Assembly (NCBI GenBank): GCA_945890645.1
Contig: CAMDCV010000009.1
Location: 1-64,000, forward strand
DNA: 64,000 nt
From: Akkermansia muciniphila
GTDB taxonomy: Bacteria > Verrucomicrobiota > Verrucomicrobiia > Verrucomicrobiales > Akkermansiaceae
Direction of reading: 5' to 3'
Each line of letters begins with the position of its first letter. The stretch's first letter is position 1. This document shows, one piece after another, positions 9,211 through 18,039 of the stretch. Position numbers and translations under genes: made by a program. Below the pieces are notes generated by a model. It made no database searches, was not told where the DNA came from, and was given only the letters and a program-made list of their open reading frames with translations.

Positions 9211-11490
9211 ATGTCGAACAACCAAACCAACACCATCCCCCCCCCGGCTCCCCGCGCTACTACACCCGCACCGGCTCCGCAAAACTTACTCACCATCGAT
9301 CGTATTTTCGGTCCAGAGGCTGAGTTCAAACCAGAAGTATGGGGACCCGCGTATTGGTTGAAAAAAGGCACCGGCTACGCGACGCTGGAAGTCGCTCCTG
9401 AGTTTTCCCATTGCGAAAAAGCCAAGGAAATCAAGGACCTCGTGCAATACGATCCAGCCACAGGCGAACGCAGCATTCTCATCCCTGCCACCAGCCTAAT
9501 TCCTGCTGGCAAGGAGCTCCCCCTCATCATCGAAAACTACGCTTGGACCGACGATGCCGAAAAAGTCATCATCTTCACCAACACCAAGCGCGTCTGGCGC
9601 GAAAACACACGCGGCGATTATTGGTTGCTTCATCGCTCCACCGGTCAACTCCAACAACTCGGCGGCACCGCTCCAGAGGCAACGATGATGTTCGCTACAC
9701 TCTCGCCCGATGGCACCCATATCGCCTACGTTTGTGAAAACAATCTCTTCGTGCAAAAGCTCGATGATTTGCAAATCACTGCCCTCACCACCGATGGCGG
9801 ACCGACTCTCATCAATGGCACCGCCGATTGGGTCAACGAAGAAGAATTCTACCTCCGCAACGGCTTGCGCTGGAGTCCCGATAGCCAATCCATCGCCTAT
9901 TGGCAGTTCGACACCTCGGGCGTGCGCCAATTTCCGTTAGTCAACAATACAAAATCGAGTTATCCAGAGATCACCTACTACGCCTATCCCAAGGTCGGTG
10001 AAACAAACTCGGCCTGCCGTGTCGGTGTCGTCTCTGTGACCGGCGGAGCCACGCGATGGTTCGAGTCAAATACCGATCCACGCAATCACTACATCCCGCA
10101 CATGGAGTGGTCCAGCGATTCCCAGCGCGTCCTGTTCCAACAACTCAACCGCCTCCAAAATACCAACCACTTCATCAGCGGAAATCCACAAACCGCTGAA
10201 ACAGAAATCATTTTCACCGACCGCGATGACTGCTGGGTCGAGGTCATGCGCGAGTGGCGCTGGATCGAAAATGGTGCCCGTTTCCTCTGGCTCAGCGAGC
10301 GCGATGGCTGGCAACATCTCTACTCCGTTTCCATCGAAGATCAATCCGTACGACTGCTCACACCCGGCGACTACGATGTCATCAGCTTGGTCGGCGTCGA
10401 TGAAAAAGAAGGCTGCGCCTACTTCATCGCCTCCCCCGAAAATGCCACTCAACGCTACCTTTACCGCGCCCCACTAGATGGCTCGGGCAAGGCGGAACGC
10501 GTCACTCCCGCGTCACAACCCGGCACACATGCCTATCGCTTTTCCACTGATGGCCAATGGGCATTCCACGTCTACTCGTCATTCGGCCAACCATCCATCG
10601 TCGAATTGATTAGCCTCCCCGATCACAAAGTAGTCCGCGTTCTCGCTGACAACAAAGAGCTCCGCGCCAAGCTCGCCGCACTCACTCCCTGCCATAATGA
10701 GTTTTTCAAAGTCCCGCTCGAAGATGGCTTCGTGGCCGATGCTTGGTGCATCAAACCACCCGATTTCGACCCTGACAAAAAGTATCCACTCTTCATCCAC
10801 GTCTATGGCGAACCCGCCGCATCGACAGTACTCGATGTCTGGCAGGGCGATAATTTCCTCTGGCACTCGATGATGGCACAGCGCGGCTACGTCGTGATGT
10901 GCATCGACAATCGCGGCACCCCGGGCCCACTCGGTCGCGCCTGGCGCAAGAGCATCTATCGTCAAATCGGCAGCCTTGCTTCTCGCGACCAAGCCGCTGC
11001 CACTCGTGAAATTCTACGCACCCGCCCATATCTCGATGCCGCACGCGTCGGCATCTGGGGCTGGAGCGGCGGCGGTTCCATGAGTCTCAATGCCATCTTC
11101 CGTCACCCCGATCTTTATCACACCGCCATGGCCGTAGCATTCGTCGCCAACCAGCGCTTTTACGATACCATCTACCAAGAGCGCTACATGGGATTACCCG
11201 ATGATAACGACGCCGGCTTCACCCACGGCTCACCTGTGACCTGGGCGCACCAACTCGAAGGCAACTTATTGCTCGTCTATGGCACAGGCGACGACAACTG
11301 CCACTACCAAAACTGCGAAGTCATGGTCGATGCTCTCGTCGAACACAACAAACAGTTTTCCCAAGTCGCCTACCCCAACTGCGGTCACGGCCTCAACGAA
11401 GGAAAAAACACCAAACGCCATCTTTACGCCACACTCACGCGCTACCTAACGGAAAACATGCCCAGCATCCTCCCATACAACCATTCATAA
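9211..11490 (+). CDS. Dipeptidyl peptidase IV (S9B prolyl oligopeptidase family)
   Basis: 759 residues. The N-terminal half is the DPP IV beta-propeller, with DWVNEEEFYLRNGLRWSPDS carrying the Glu pair that binds the substrate amino terminus. The C-terminal half is an alpha/beta hydrolase with nucleophile S619 in GWSGGG, D694 in GTGDDN and H726 in CGHGLNEG. It should release Xaa-Pro dipeptides. No signal peptide is visible: the protein starts MSNNQTNT followed by a Pro/Ala-rich stretch, so it may be cytoplasmic. Codons near position 10 include a run of nine Cs (9237-9245). The gene is followed 27 bases later by an Xaa-Pro peptidase, a logical partner. Confidence 0.93.
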   Translation: MSNNQTNTIPPPAPRATTPAPAPQNLLTIDRIFGPEAEFKPEVWGPAYWLKKGTGYATLEVAPEFSHCEKAKEIKDLVQYDPATGERSILIPATSLIPAGKELPLIIENYAWTDDAEKVIIFTNTKRVWRENTRGDYWLLHRSTGQLQQLGGTAPEATMMFATLSPDGTHIAYVCENNLFVQKLDDLQITALTTDGGPTLINGTADWVNEEEFYLRNGLRWSPDSQSIAYWQFDTSGVRQFPLVNNTKSSYPEITYYAYPKVGETNSACRVGVVSVTGGATRWFESNTDPRNHYIPHMEWSSDSQRVLFQQLNRLQNTNHFISGNPQTAETEIIFTDRDDCWVEVMREWRWIENGARFLWLSERDGWQHLYSVSIEDQSVRLLTPGDYDVISLVGVDEKEGCAYFIASPENATQRYLYRAPLDGSGKAERVTPASQPGTHAYRFSTDGQWAFHVYSSFGQPSIVELISLPDHKVVRVLADNKELRAKLAALTPCHNEFFKVPLEDGFVADAWCIKPPDFDPDKKYPLFIHVYGEPAASTVLDVWQGDNFLWHSMMAQRGYVVMCIDNRGTPGPLGRAWRKSIYRQIGSLASRDQAAATREILRTRPYLDAARVGIWGWSGGGSMSLNAIFRHPDLYHTAMAVAFVANQRFYDTIYQERYMGLPDDNDAGFTHGSPVTWAHQLEGNLLLVYGTGDDNCHYQNCEVMVDALVEHNKQFSQVAYPNCGHGLNEGKNTKRHLYATLTRYLTENMPSILPYNHS

Positions 11491-11517
11491 TTCACTCTTC
11501 ACCATTCACTATTCAAA

Positions 11518-12678
11518 ATGTCCACCTCACCTGTAGCCCGCATCGCCGCCGGCGTTCCTCAACTCCACAGCAGCCTTTTTTGGCGCATCCGTTTTTCCGT
11601 AGGCGATCAAGTCGTCTTGTTAGAAATCCCTAACGGAAACACCACCGAGTCCACACTCCTCCTGCGCGATATCGAAATGGGTCGCGCTAAACAATACGCT
11701 CGCGTCGATCACGTCGGTTGCCCTCCCATGTTCGCCCCCGAAGGCGGTCTATCCGGCGACCGCGAAACCGCTAATGCCCAAGCCGCCGTCGAATGCCTGC
11801 GCCGCGCCGGTGTCACATACGCCCTCGGTGATCGCACACTGCCCTTGATCTTCGCCGACTTCGCCCGCAAAGCCGGCATCACCATCGAGTGCGATCCCGA
11901 TTGCTGGGTTGATGAACGCCGTCAAAAATCCGCCGAAGAAATCGAACACCTACAAGAAGCCCAACGCGTCACCGAAGGTGCCATCCAGCTCGCTTGCGAA
12001 ATGATCGCCCGCGCCGCCGTTCGCGCCGATGGAGTTCTCTTGCACGACAATGCTCCGCTTACCTCCGAGCGCGTGCGCGCCACTATCGAACACTGGCTGC
12101 TCGATAACAATTTTTCCAATCCCTCCTCCATCATCGCCGGTGGACCCATCGCCTCCGATTGCCACAACTACGGCACCGGGGAACTCCGCACCAGCGAGCC
12201 CGTCATCGTCGATATCTTTCCCCGCGATCGCCGCACCCGCTACAACGGCGACTGCACCCGCACCGTCGTCAATGGCGACATCCCCGATGAAGTCATCCGC
12301 ATGCACGCCGCCGTCCGCGCCGCTAAAGCTGCCGCCGAGAACACCATCCGCGTCGGCGTCACTGGCGAAGCTGTGCACCTTGCCACTATCCAATCACTCA
12401 AAGAATCCGGCTACCCCTTCGGCTTACCCGATGAAAACACACCGCTCTCCTATTGCGCCATGACCCACGGCACCGGCCACGGCATCGGTCTCGATGTTCA
12501 CGAGCCACCCTTGCTCGACAAAAAAGGCCCACCGCTTCTCGCTGGTGAAGCCCTCACCGTAGAGCCCGGTCTCTACCGCCGCGACCTCGGTGCCGTCCGC
12601 ATCGAAGACATGGTCATCGTCACCGAAACCGGTTGCCTCAATCTCAACAAACTCCACGACGAACTCACCTGGAAATAA
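11518..12678 (+). CDS. M24 metallopeptidase, Xaa-Pro aminopeptidase/dipeptidase type
   Basis: 386 residues with the creatinase-like N-domain (1-~150) and the pita-bread M24 catalytic domain. Metal ligands are visible in order: Asp in IVDIFPRD, Asp in GDCTRTVV, His in THGTGHGIGLDVHE, Glu in TVEPGLY and Glu in RIEDMVIV. It should hydrolyse bonds next to proline. No signal peptide, so cytoplasmic. It lies 27 bases after the DPP IV gene. Together they would free proline from peptides. Its stop is followed at once by a hairpin repeat (12679). Confidence 0.9.
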   Translation: MSTSPVARIAAGVPQLHSSLFWRIRFSVGDQVVLLEIPNGNTTESTLLLRDIEMGRAKQYARVDHVGCPPMFAPEGGLSGDRETANAQAAVECLRRAGVTYALGDRTLPLIFADFARKAGITIECDPDCWVDERRQKSAEEIEHLQEAQRVTEGAIQLACEMIARAAVRADGVLLHDNAPLTSERVRATIEHWLLDNNFSNPSSIIAGGPIASDCHNYGTGELRTSEPVIVDIFPRDRRTRYNGDCTRTVVNGDIPDEVIRMHAAVRAAKAAAENTIRVGVTGEAVHLATIQSLKESGYPFGLPDENTPLSYCAMTHGTGHGIGLDVHEPPLLDKKGPPLLAGEALTVEPGLYRRDLGAVRIEDMVIVTETGCLNLNKLHDELTWK

Positions 12679-12706
12679 CGTGGCGGCGCTTTCCAAGCGC
12701 CAAGCC
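12679..12706 (+). repeat. Post-stop palindromic repeat, module B
   Basis: Directly after the TAA of the M24 peptidase is a 28-base unit with a perfect 7-bp stem, GGCGCTT / AAGCGCC (12685-12701), and a 3-base loop. A closely similar unit occurs at 34945-34970. See the findings for the repeat family. Confidence 0.7.
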
Positions 12707-12748
12707 AATAAAAAAATCAAAAATCATCAATCAAAAATCAAATTTCCC

Positions 12749-13579
12749 ATGAAAACCATCATCCTCCTCACCCTCTCCATCACCACCGCCTTCTCCCAAA
12801 TCGCCATCAAATCTGGTGATAAAATCGCTTTCCTCGGCGACTCCATCACCCAGGGAGGAAAGAGCAGCCCCAGCGGCTACGTCAACCTCGTCAGCCAAGG
12901 CCTCGCCGCCAATGGCGTGACAGTAGAAGTCATCGGCGCCGGCATCAGCGGCCACAAATCCAACCAAATGCTGGCCCGTTTGGAGAAAGATGTGCTTAGC
13001 AAAAAACCCCAATGGATGACCCTCAGTTGTGGCGTCAACGATGTCTGGCACGGTCAGAACGGCGTGCTCATCGATGACTACAAGAAAAACATCACCGCCA
13101 TCGTGGACCAAGCTCAAGCAGCCAGCATCCAAGTCGTTATTCTCACCTCCACCATGATCGGCGAAGATCAAGCGAACCCTAACAATCAAAAACTCATTCC
13201 TTACAATGAGTTTCTCCGCACCCTCGCCAAAGAAAAAAACTGCCGCCTCGCCGACCTCAATACCCTCATGCAAGCGGAAGTCAGCAAAGCCAACACTCCC
13301 GGCAAAAACGCCCTCACCGGTGACGGCGTGCACATGGCTTTCCCGGGCAATAAAATGATGGCCACTGGCGTACTTCAGAGCCTGGGCCTCAACGCCGAGC
13401 AACTCAACAAAGCAAACGAAGTCTGGCTCGATATCCCCGCCACGACATCGCTCAAATTCGAAGCCAAGTTCACCCTCCGCGAAATGCAACAGCTCGAAAA
13501 AGCCGCCGCCACCCGCAACAGCACTCCCCAAAAACTCCTCGACGAAGAGTGCCAAAAATTCCTCAACTCCCTCAAGTAA
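12749..13579 (+). CDS. Exported SGNH/GDSL esterase
   Basis: 276 residues. The ATG at 12749 gives a signal peptide (MKTIILLTLSITTAFS). Block I is KIAFLGDSITQGG with the catalytic Ser. Block II Gly is in AGISGHKSNQMLAR, block III Asn in LSCGVNDVWHG, and block V in LTGDGVHMAFPGN gives the D-x-x-H pair. This is the family of rhamnogalacturonan acetylesterase-like and other carbohydrate esterases. It likely deacylates a glycan in the periplasm or outside. The C-terminal ~70 residues are a helical extension. Upstream in-frame residues from 12590 overlap the peptidase gene and were rejected. Confidence 0.85.
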   Translation: MKTIILLTLSITTAFSQIAIKSGDKIAFLGDSITQGGKSSPSGYVNLVSQGLAANGVTVEVIGAGISGHKSNQMLARLEKDVLSKKPQWMTLSCGVNDVWHGQNGVLIDDYKKNITAIVDQAQAASIQVVILTSTMIGEDQANPNNQKLIPYNEFLRTLAKEKNCRLADLNTLMQAEVSKANTPGKNALTGDGVHMAFPGNKMMATGVLQSLGLNAEQLNKANEVWLDIPATTSLKFEAKFTLREMQQLEKAAATRNSTPQKLLDEECQKFLNSLK

Positions 13580-13663
13580 CGTGGCGGAGGCGTCTCGCCT
13601 CCCAGCCCATGGCGCGCGGACTTTCTATGGCCTTCGTAGCCTCGGCGAAGTAGGCAGTCCGCC
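13580..13663 (+). repeat. Post-stop compound palindromic repeat (module A plus hairpin module C)
   Basis: Begins one base after the TAA of the esterase gene. Module A has stem GGAGGCG / CGCCTCC (13586-13602) with loop TCT and ends CAGCC. It is followed by a larger nested hairpin with outer arms GCGGACT / AGTCCGC and inner arms CTTCG / CGAAG around TAGCCTCGG. The same CTTCGTAGC...GCGAAGTAGG core recurs at 15321-15343. Confidence 0.75.
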
Positions 13664-13801
13664 AAAAAATTCAGAGGTCAAGAAATCAAAAATTCAAAAT
13701 CAACATTCATCAATCGTAAATCCATCTGCCTTTATGCCTTCATTGGTCCTCGCTGTATCAGAAGTGAAAATGCCGTAACCACCAAGTGAGCCCGCATCAC
13801 C

Positions 13802-15298
13802 ATGAAACTCCTCACCCTCCTCGCCCTAACATTTTCCCTAACCGCCCAGGAGTCCCCGAACATCCTCCTCATCCTCGCCGATGACCTAGGCTACGGCGAT
13901 GTCACTTGCTACAACACCACATCGAAAATCACCACACCCCACATCGATCAACTCGCACGCGATGGCATGCGCTTCACCGATGCCCACTCGCCCTGCACCG
14001 TCTGCACGCCCACCCGCTACAGCCTCATGACGGGTCAAATGGGATTTCGCATCCCCCGCGGCGGCACCGTCTTCAGCGGCGCTGGCGGCCCTTCCTTGAT
14101 CACCCCCGAGCGACTCACCTTACCTGAACTGCTACGCGAGAAAAATTACTCCACCGCCTGCATAGGCAAGTGGCACATCGGTCTCACCTTTTACGATAAA
14201 AACAACCAAGCGCTCCATGATGGCTCACCCGCTGCCATCGAGCGCATCGACTACGCTCGTCGCATTGATGGCGGACCACTCGACCACGGCTTCGATCAAT
14301 TTTTCGGCACCGCCTGCTGCCCCACCACCGACTGGCTCTACGCCTTCATCGAGGGCGACCGCATCCCCGTGCCGCCGACTAAAAAAATCGACCGCACCAA
14401 ACTTCCCAATCATCCGTATTCCCAAGATTGCCGCGACGGTTACATCGCCGATAATTTTCCCATGGAAGACATCGACTTAGTCTTTCTCGAAAAAAGCCGC
14501 GCGTTTTTACAAGCCCATGCCAAAGCCAAATCCGGCAAACCTTTTTTCCTCTTCCACTCCGCCCAAGCCGTTCACTTACCCTCATTTGCTGCGGAACGCT
14601 TCAAAGGAAAATCAAAAGCTGGTCCTCACGGCGACTTCATTCTTGAGCTCGATTGGATCGTCGGCGAGCTGATGAAAACACTCACCGAACTCGGCCTCGC
14701 AGAAAACACCCTCGTCATCTTCACCAGCGACAACGGCCCCGAAATCGCCAGCGCCGTTCACATGCGCGTCGATCACCAACACGATCCCGCCCACCCGTGG
14801 CGTGGCATAAAACGCGACCAATGGGAAGGCGGACACCGCGTGCCATTCATCGTACGCTGGCCGAGTAAAATCAAAGCCAACACCACCAGCGATCAACTCA
14901 TAAGCCACACCGATGTGATGGCTACCATCGCCGCCATTACCGATTCCAAGTTGCCGGACAATGCCGCCGAAGACAGCTTCAACATGCTCCCCGCGTACCT
15001 CGGCAACGCCCCCAAGCCCATTCGCCCCTATCTCCTGACCCAAGCATTTTCCCCAAAATTTTTATCCATCCGCAGAGGCCAGTGGAAATACATCGACCAC
15101 CCCGGATCCGGCGGCAACAACTACGAAAAAAATCCCGATCTCAAACCGTATCATCTCCCTGATACTTCACCCACCCAACTCTACGATCTCGCCACCGACC
15201 CCGGCGAAACCAAAAATCTCATCAACACCCAACCAGAAATCGCCAAAGAGCTCAAAACTCTGTTAGAACAAACCAAAGCCTCAGGAAGAAGTCGCTAA
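13802..15298 (+). CDS. Secreted type I sulfatase (arylsulfatase A-like)
   Basis: 498 residues with a short signal peptide. Metal-binding Asp pair is in NILLILADDLGYGD. The C-x-P-x-R motif is CTPTR with C68 as the residue to be converted to formylglycine. GKWHIG, FTSDNGPE and the WRGIKRDQWEGGHRVPF region supply the other active-site residues. All catalytic blocks are present. A Cys-type sulfatase needs FGE or an anaerobic maturase, neither of which is in this window. The closest general type is GALNS/arylsulfatase A, but the substrate cannot be read from sequence. Followed by a module A/C hairpin repeat. Confidence 0.93.
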   Translation: MKLLTLLALTFSLTAQESPNILLILADDLGYGDVTCYNTTSKITTPHIDQLARDGMRFTDAHSPCTVCTPTRYSLMTGQMGFRIPRGGTVFSGAGGPSLITPERLTLPELLREKNYSTACIGKWHIGLTFYDKNNQALHDGSPAAIERIDYARRIDGGPLDHGFDQFFGTACCPTTDWLYAFIEGDRIPVPPTKKIDRTKLPNHPYSQDCRDGYIADNFPMEDIDLVFLEKSRAFLQAHAKAKSGKPFFLFHSAQAVHLPSFAAERFKGKSKAGPHGDFILELDWIVGELMKTLTELGLAENTLVIFTSDNGPEIASAVHMRVDHQHDPAHPWRGIKRDQWEGGHRVPFIVRWPSKIKANTTSDQLISHTDVMATIAAITDSKLPDNAAEDSFNMLPAYLGNAPKPIRPYLLTQAFSPKFLSIRRGQWKYIDHPGSGGNNYEKNPDLKPYHLPDTSPTQLYDLATDPGETKNLINTQPEIAKELKTLLEQTKASGRSR

Positions 15299-15358
15299 CC
15301 GTGGCGGAGGCTGCTTGCCCTTCGTAGCTTCAGCGAAGTAGGGTCTCGCCTCCCAGCC
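15299..15358 (+). repeat. Post-stop palindromic repeat with nested module
   Basis: Starts at the base after the sulfatase stop. The outer parts match module A (GTGGCGGAGG ... TCTCGCCTCCCAGCC), but the loop is expanded by the CTTCGTAGCTTCAGCGAAG hairpin (15320-15338), the same core seen at 13632-13650. This looks like one repeat placed inside another. Confidence 0.75.
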
Positions 15359-15383
15359 TTCAATAAGATTAGTGAACAATCCC

Positions 15384-16217
15384 ATGAAAACTCTAACATT
15401 TCTTCTCGCCGCCCTCTTCCTGGCCAACGCCCAAGACATACCCACTTCCGGCCTCATCCTCGACCTCGATGCCGCCCACGGTATCACACTCGAAGACAAC
15501 GACAAAGTGAGCATCTGGCGCAATCAAATCCAAACCTCCCCCGCGAAAGATTTCATCAAACGCGATGAGGGCCGCAAAGAAGCGGGCAGCGGACGCCCCA
15601 CCTTGCGCAAAAATATCGCCATTCTCAACAACCATCCCGCACTCGTTTTTCGCCAGCAAGAACTTGTTTGCTTGGACGAAGATTTTTTCGATAGCCTCTC
15701 CACCGGCAAAGGCCACACGTGGATTACTGTCATCGCCATGCATCAACAACAAGTCGGACTCAAGGATGTGAATTCCTTTTTCGGCAACCTCCGCAACGGC
15801 GGAAAATACGAGGGTATCTGGGCCTGCGTTAACGACGACAACACCCTCTGGTGGGGTATTCGCAATGGTCTTACTTTCGGACGCTTCGATAAAAACAATC
15901 CACAACTCCTCGGACCAAAACTAGAGCCTAACAAATTTTACATCATCGCCGGACGCATGGCCGCAGGAACAGGCGAAGTGAAACTCGAACTCTTTGTCGA
16001 TCAACCGTCCGCCGTCGCCACTACAACATTTCCCGTCGATCCAAAAGCGAATCCCTCACGCATGAGCATCGGTCAAGAGCGCGATGCCATCCAACACCCC
16101 GGCTTCGAATCCTTCGATGGGGAAATCGCGCGCTTCCTCATCTGGGACAAGCCCCTCGACGACGAATCTCTCAAAATCGCCATGAGCGCCCTTCAAAAAA
16201 AATACTTCGCACCGTAG
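15384..16217 (+). CDS. Exported LamG/concanavalin-like protein
   Basis: 277 residues. The ATG at 15384 starts a clean signal peptide (MKTLTFLLAALFLANA). The mature part begins GLILDLDAAHGITLEDNDKV, then KVSIWRNQ, and ends FDGEIARFLIWDKPLDDESL. These are the opening and closing patterns of LamG-like jelly-roll domains in PVC proteins. Such domains bind carbohydrate or mediate adhesion and usually have no catalysis. A GTG four codons upstream is in frame but would spoil the signal peptide. It sits between two sulfatases and is likely part of the same glycan locus. Confidence 0.7.
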   Translation: MKTLTFLLAALFLANAQDIPTSGLILDLDAAHGITLEDNDKVSIWRNQIQTSPAKDFIKRDEGRKEAGSGRPTLRKNIAILNNHPALVFRQQELVCLDEDFFDSLSTGKGHTWITVIAMHQQQVGLKDVNSFFGNLRNGGKYEGIWACVNDDNTLWWGIRNGLTFGRFDKNNPQLLGPKLEPNKFYIIAGRMAAGTGEVKLELFVDQPSAVATTTFPVDPKANPSRMSIGQERDAIQHPGFESFDGEIARFLIWDKPLDDESLKIAMSALQKKYFAP

Positions 16218-16263
16218 TTTCAGGCAGGGACCGATCTCCGAGCGGTCAGATGGAGAGGACGCA
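16218..16263 (+). repeat. Post-stop palindromic element, GACCG type
   Basis: Immediately after the TAG of the LamG gene is GGACCGATCTCCGAGCGGTC, giving a 5-bp stem GACCG/CGGTC. The GGACCGATC part recurs in the palindromic element at 32740-32781. A T-run lies about 20 bases further on, so a weak terminator is possible. Confidence 0.45.
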
Positions 16264-16463
16264 GTTTTTTTCCCAAACGAAACTAACCTTCACCCTAGAC
16301 TTTGTTCGCGAAGAATGCGGATGGGTGCTAATGCTCTTATGTGATCAAACAAAGTATTTACCACCGCACGCCGCGGAGATCGTCCCTGCTTTTCGAGCCA
16401 CTCCAATCCTGTTGACACCCTATCCCGCTTGTCGCATCGTTTACCCGTCGCACGATTCCCATT

Positions 16464-18029
16464 ATGAAAACCCTACTATTTCTAATCATCAGCCTCACAC
16501 CCAGCCTGCTACTCGCCGAGCTAAGTGTTCCGCATTTCTTTTCCGATCACATGGTACTGCAAAGAGATCGCGCCGCCGCTCTTTGGGGTAAGGCCGATGC
16601 CAATGCCGATGTGAAAATTTCCTTTAAAGGCAAAACCGCCAGCACCAAGGCTGCCGCGGATGGCAAATGGCGCACCACCATCGAGACGGGCAAAGCCGAT
16701 AACAAGGGAGCCACTGTTACCATCAGCGCTGGTGGTAAAACCATCGAAATCAAAGACGTCCTCGTCGGCGAAGTCTGGTTTGCGTCCGGTCAATCCAACA
16801 TGGCCTTCACCATGCAAGCTTGCAAAATTTATGGTAAAGTCATTCAAGAATCCAACCATCCAGGCATCCGCATGTTCAATGCAGCTCTCGTCACAGCTGT
16901 TGAACCACAAGATGACATCAATGGTAACTGGGCGGTAGCAACTCCCCAAAACGTTCCGAGATTTTCCGCTGTCGCCTTCTTCTTTGCCCGCAAACTTCAC
17001 AACGAACTCGGCATCCCCGTGGGCATCATCAATAGCTCTTGGGGCGGCAAACCCATCGAAGCATTCACCAGCCGCGAGGCCTTAAACACCCTGCCCGGCA
17101 CGAAAGCGCTGGTCGATGCCGCACTGAAAGCCGATGCCGCTTACGATCCCGTCAAAGCCCAAGCCGAATACGAAAAAAATCTCGCGAAGTGGAAACAAGC
17201 GAACGAAAAAGCAAAGCAAAATCCCGCCATCAAACGCACTCCCGCTCAGCAAAAAATGCCAACCCTTGCCAGGCGCGCTCTCGACACCGAACGGCAACCT
17301 GGCGTGCTATTTCAATCGATGATCCATCCCTTCGTCGGTTACACCATGCGCGGTGCGATTTGGTATCAAGGCGAAGGGAACGCACAATTTACTGCTGTCC
17401 CCTACAATAAAACACTACCGTTGATGATCAATGACTGGCGCAAGCGATGGAATGATCCCTTCTCGTTCTACTACGTGCAACTGGCCAATTTCCGTAAACC
17501 TTCCACTAATCCCGGCACGCCCGATCCTTGGGCATTGCTGCAAGACCGCATGCGTCTCGTGCTCGATACCACTCCCAAAACTGGCATGGCGGTCATCAAT
17601 GAAGTCGGTGATACAGCAGACATTCATCCGAAAAACAAACTCGATCCCGGTGAGCGCCTCGCCCTATGGGCTCTTGCCAAGGACTACGGCAAAGACATCA
17701 CGTACTCCGGCCCACTCTATCAAAAAAATGAAGTGCTCAAGGATGCCATCCGCATCACCTTCGCCCAAACTGGCAAAGGCCTCAAAGTGCGCGATGGCGG
17801 ACCGCTGAAGCGATTCGAAATTGCCGGATCCGATAAAGTCTGGCACTGGGCCGATGCGAAAATCGAGGGCAAAGACAGCATTCTCGTCAGCAGCCCGCAA
17901 GTGAAAAAACCTGTCGCCGTTCGCTACGCATGGGCCGCCAATCCCGAGGGCGCGAACCTCATCAACAGCGAGGGGCTTCCCACTTCGGTCTTCCGCACTG
18001 ATGACTGGCCAGAGCCCGCCACAAAGTAA
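16464..18029 (+). CDS. Secreted sialate O-acetylesterase-type SGNH esterase
   Basis: 521 residues with signal peptide MKTLLFLIISLTPSLLLA. After an N-terminal beta domain (about 20-100) comes VWFASGQSNMAFTM with the catalytic Ser. Later blocks are IWYQGEGNA and VINEVGDTADIHPKNK, where D-I-H supplies the Asp/His. The C-terminus is a second beta domain. This is the long sialate-O-acetylesterase family (NanS/SIAE-like) common in Bacteroidota and PVC glycan loci; substrates are often acetylated plant or algal glycans rather than sialic acid. It is followed 10 bases later by a sulfatase and is probably co-transcribed. Confidence 0.9.
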   Translation: MKTLLFLIISLTPSLLLAELSVPHFFSDHMVLQRDRAAALWGKADANADVKISFKGKTASTKAAADGKWRTTIETGKADNKGATVTISAGGKTIEIKDVLVGEVWFASGQSNMAFTMQACKIYGKVIQESNHPGIRMFNAALVTAVEPQDDINGNWAVATPQNVPRFSAVAFFFARKLHNELGIPVGIINSSWGGKPIEAFTSREALNTLPGTKALVDAALKADAAYDPVKAQAEYEKNLAKWKQANEKAKQNPAIKRTPAQQKMPTLARRALDTERQPGVLFQSMIHPFVGYTMRGAIWYQGEGNAQFTAVPYNKTLPLMINDWRKRWNDPFSFYYVQLANFRKPSTNPGTPDPWALLQDRMRLVLDTTPKTGMAVINEVGDTADIHPKNKLDPGERLALWALAKDYGKDITYSGPLYQKNEVLKDAIRITFAQTGKGLKVRDGGPLKRFEIAGSDKVWHWADAKIEGKDSILVSSPQVKKPVAVRYAWAANPEGANLINSEGLPTSVFRTDDWPEPATK

Positions 18030-18039
18030 TTCACCTCTC

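Noticed and set aside
12731-13555. 274-codon frame on the reverse strand
   Set aside because: It is the exact antisense of the SGNH esterase gene, which has a signal peptide and all catalytic blocks.
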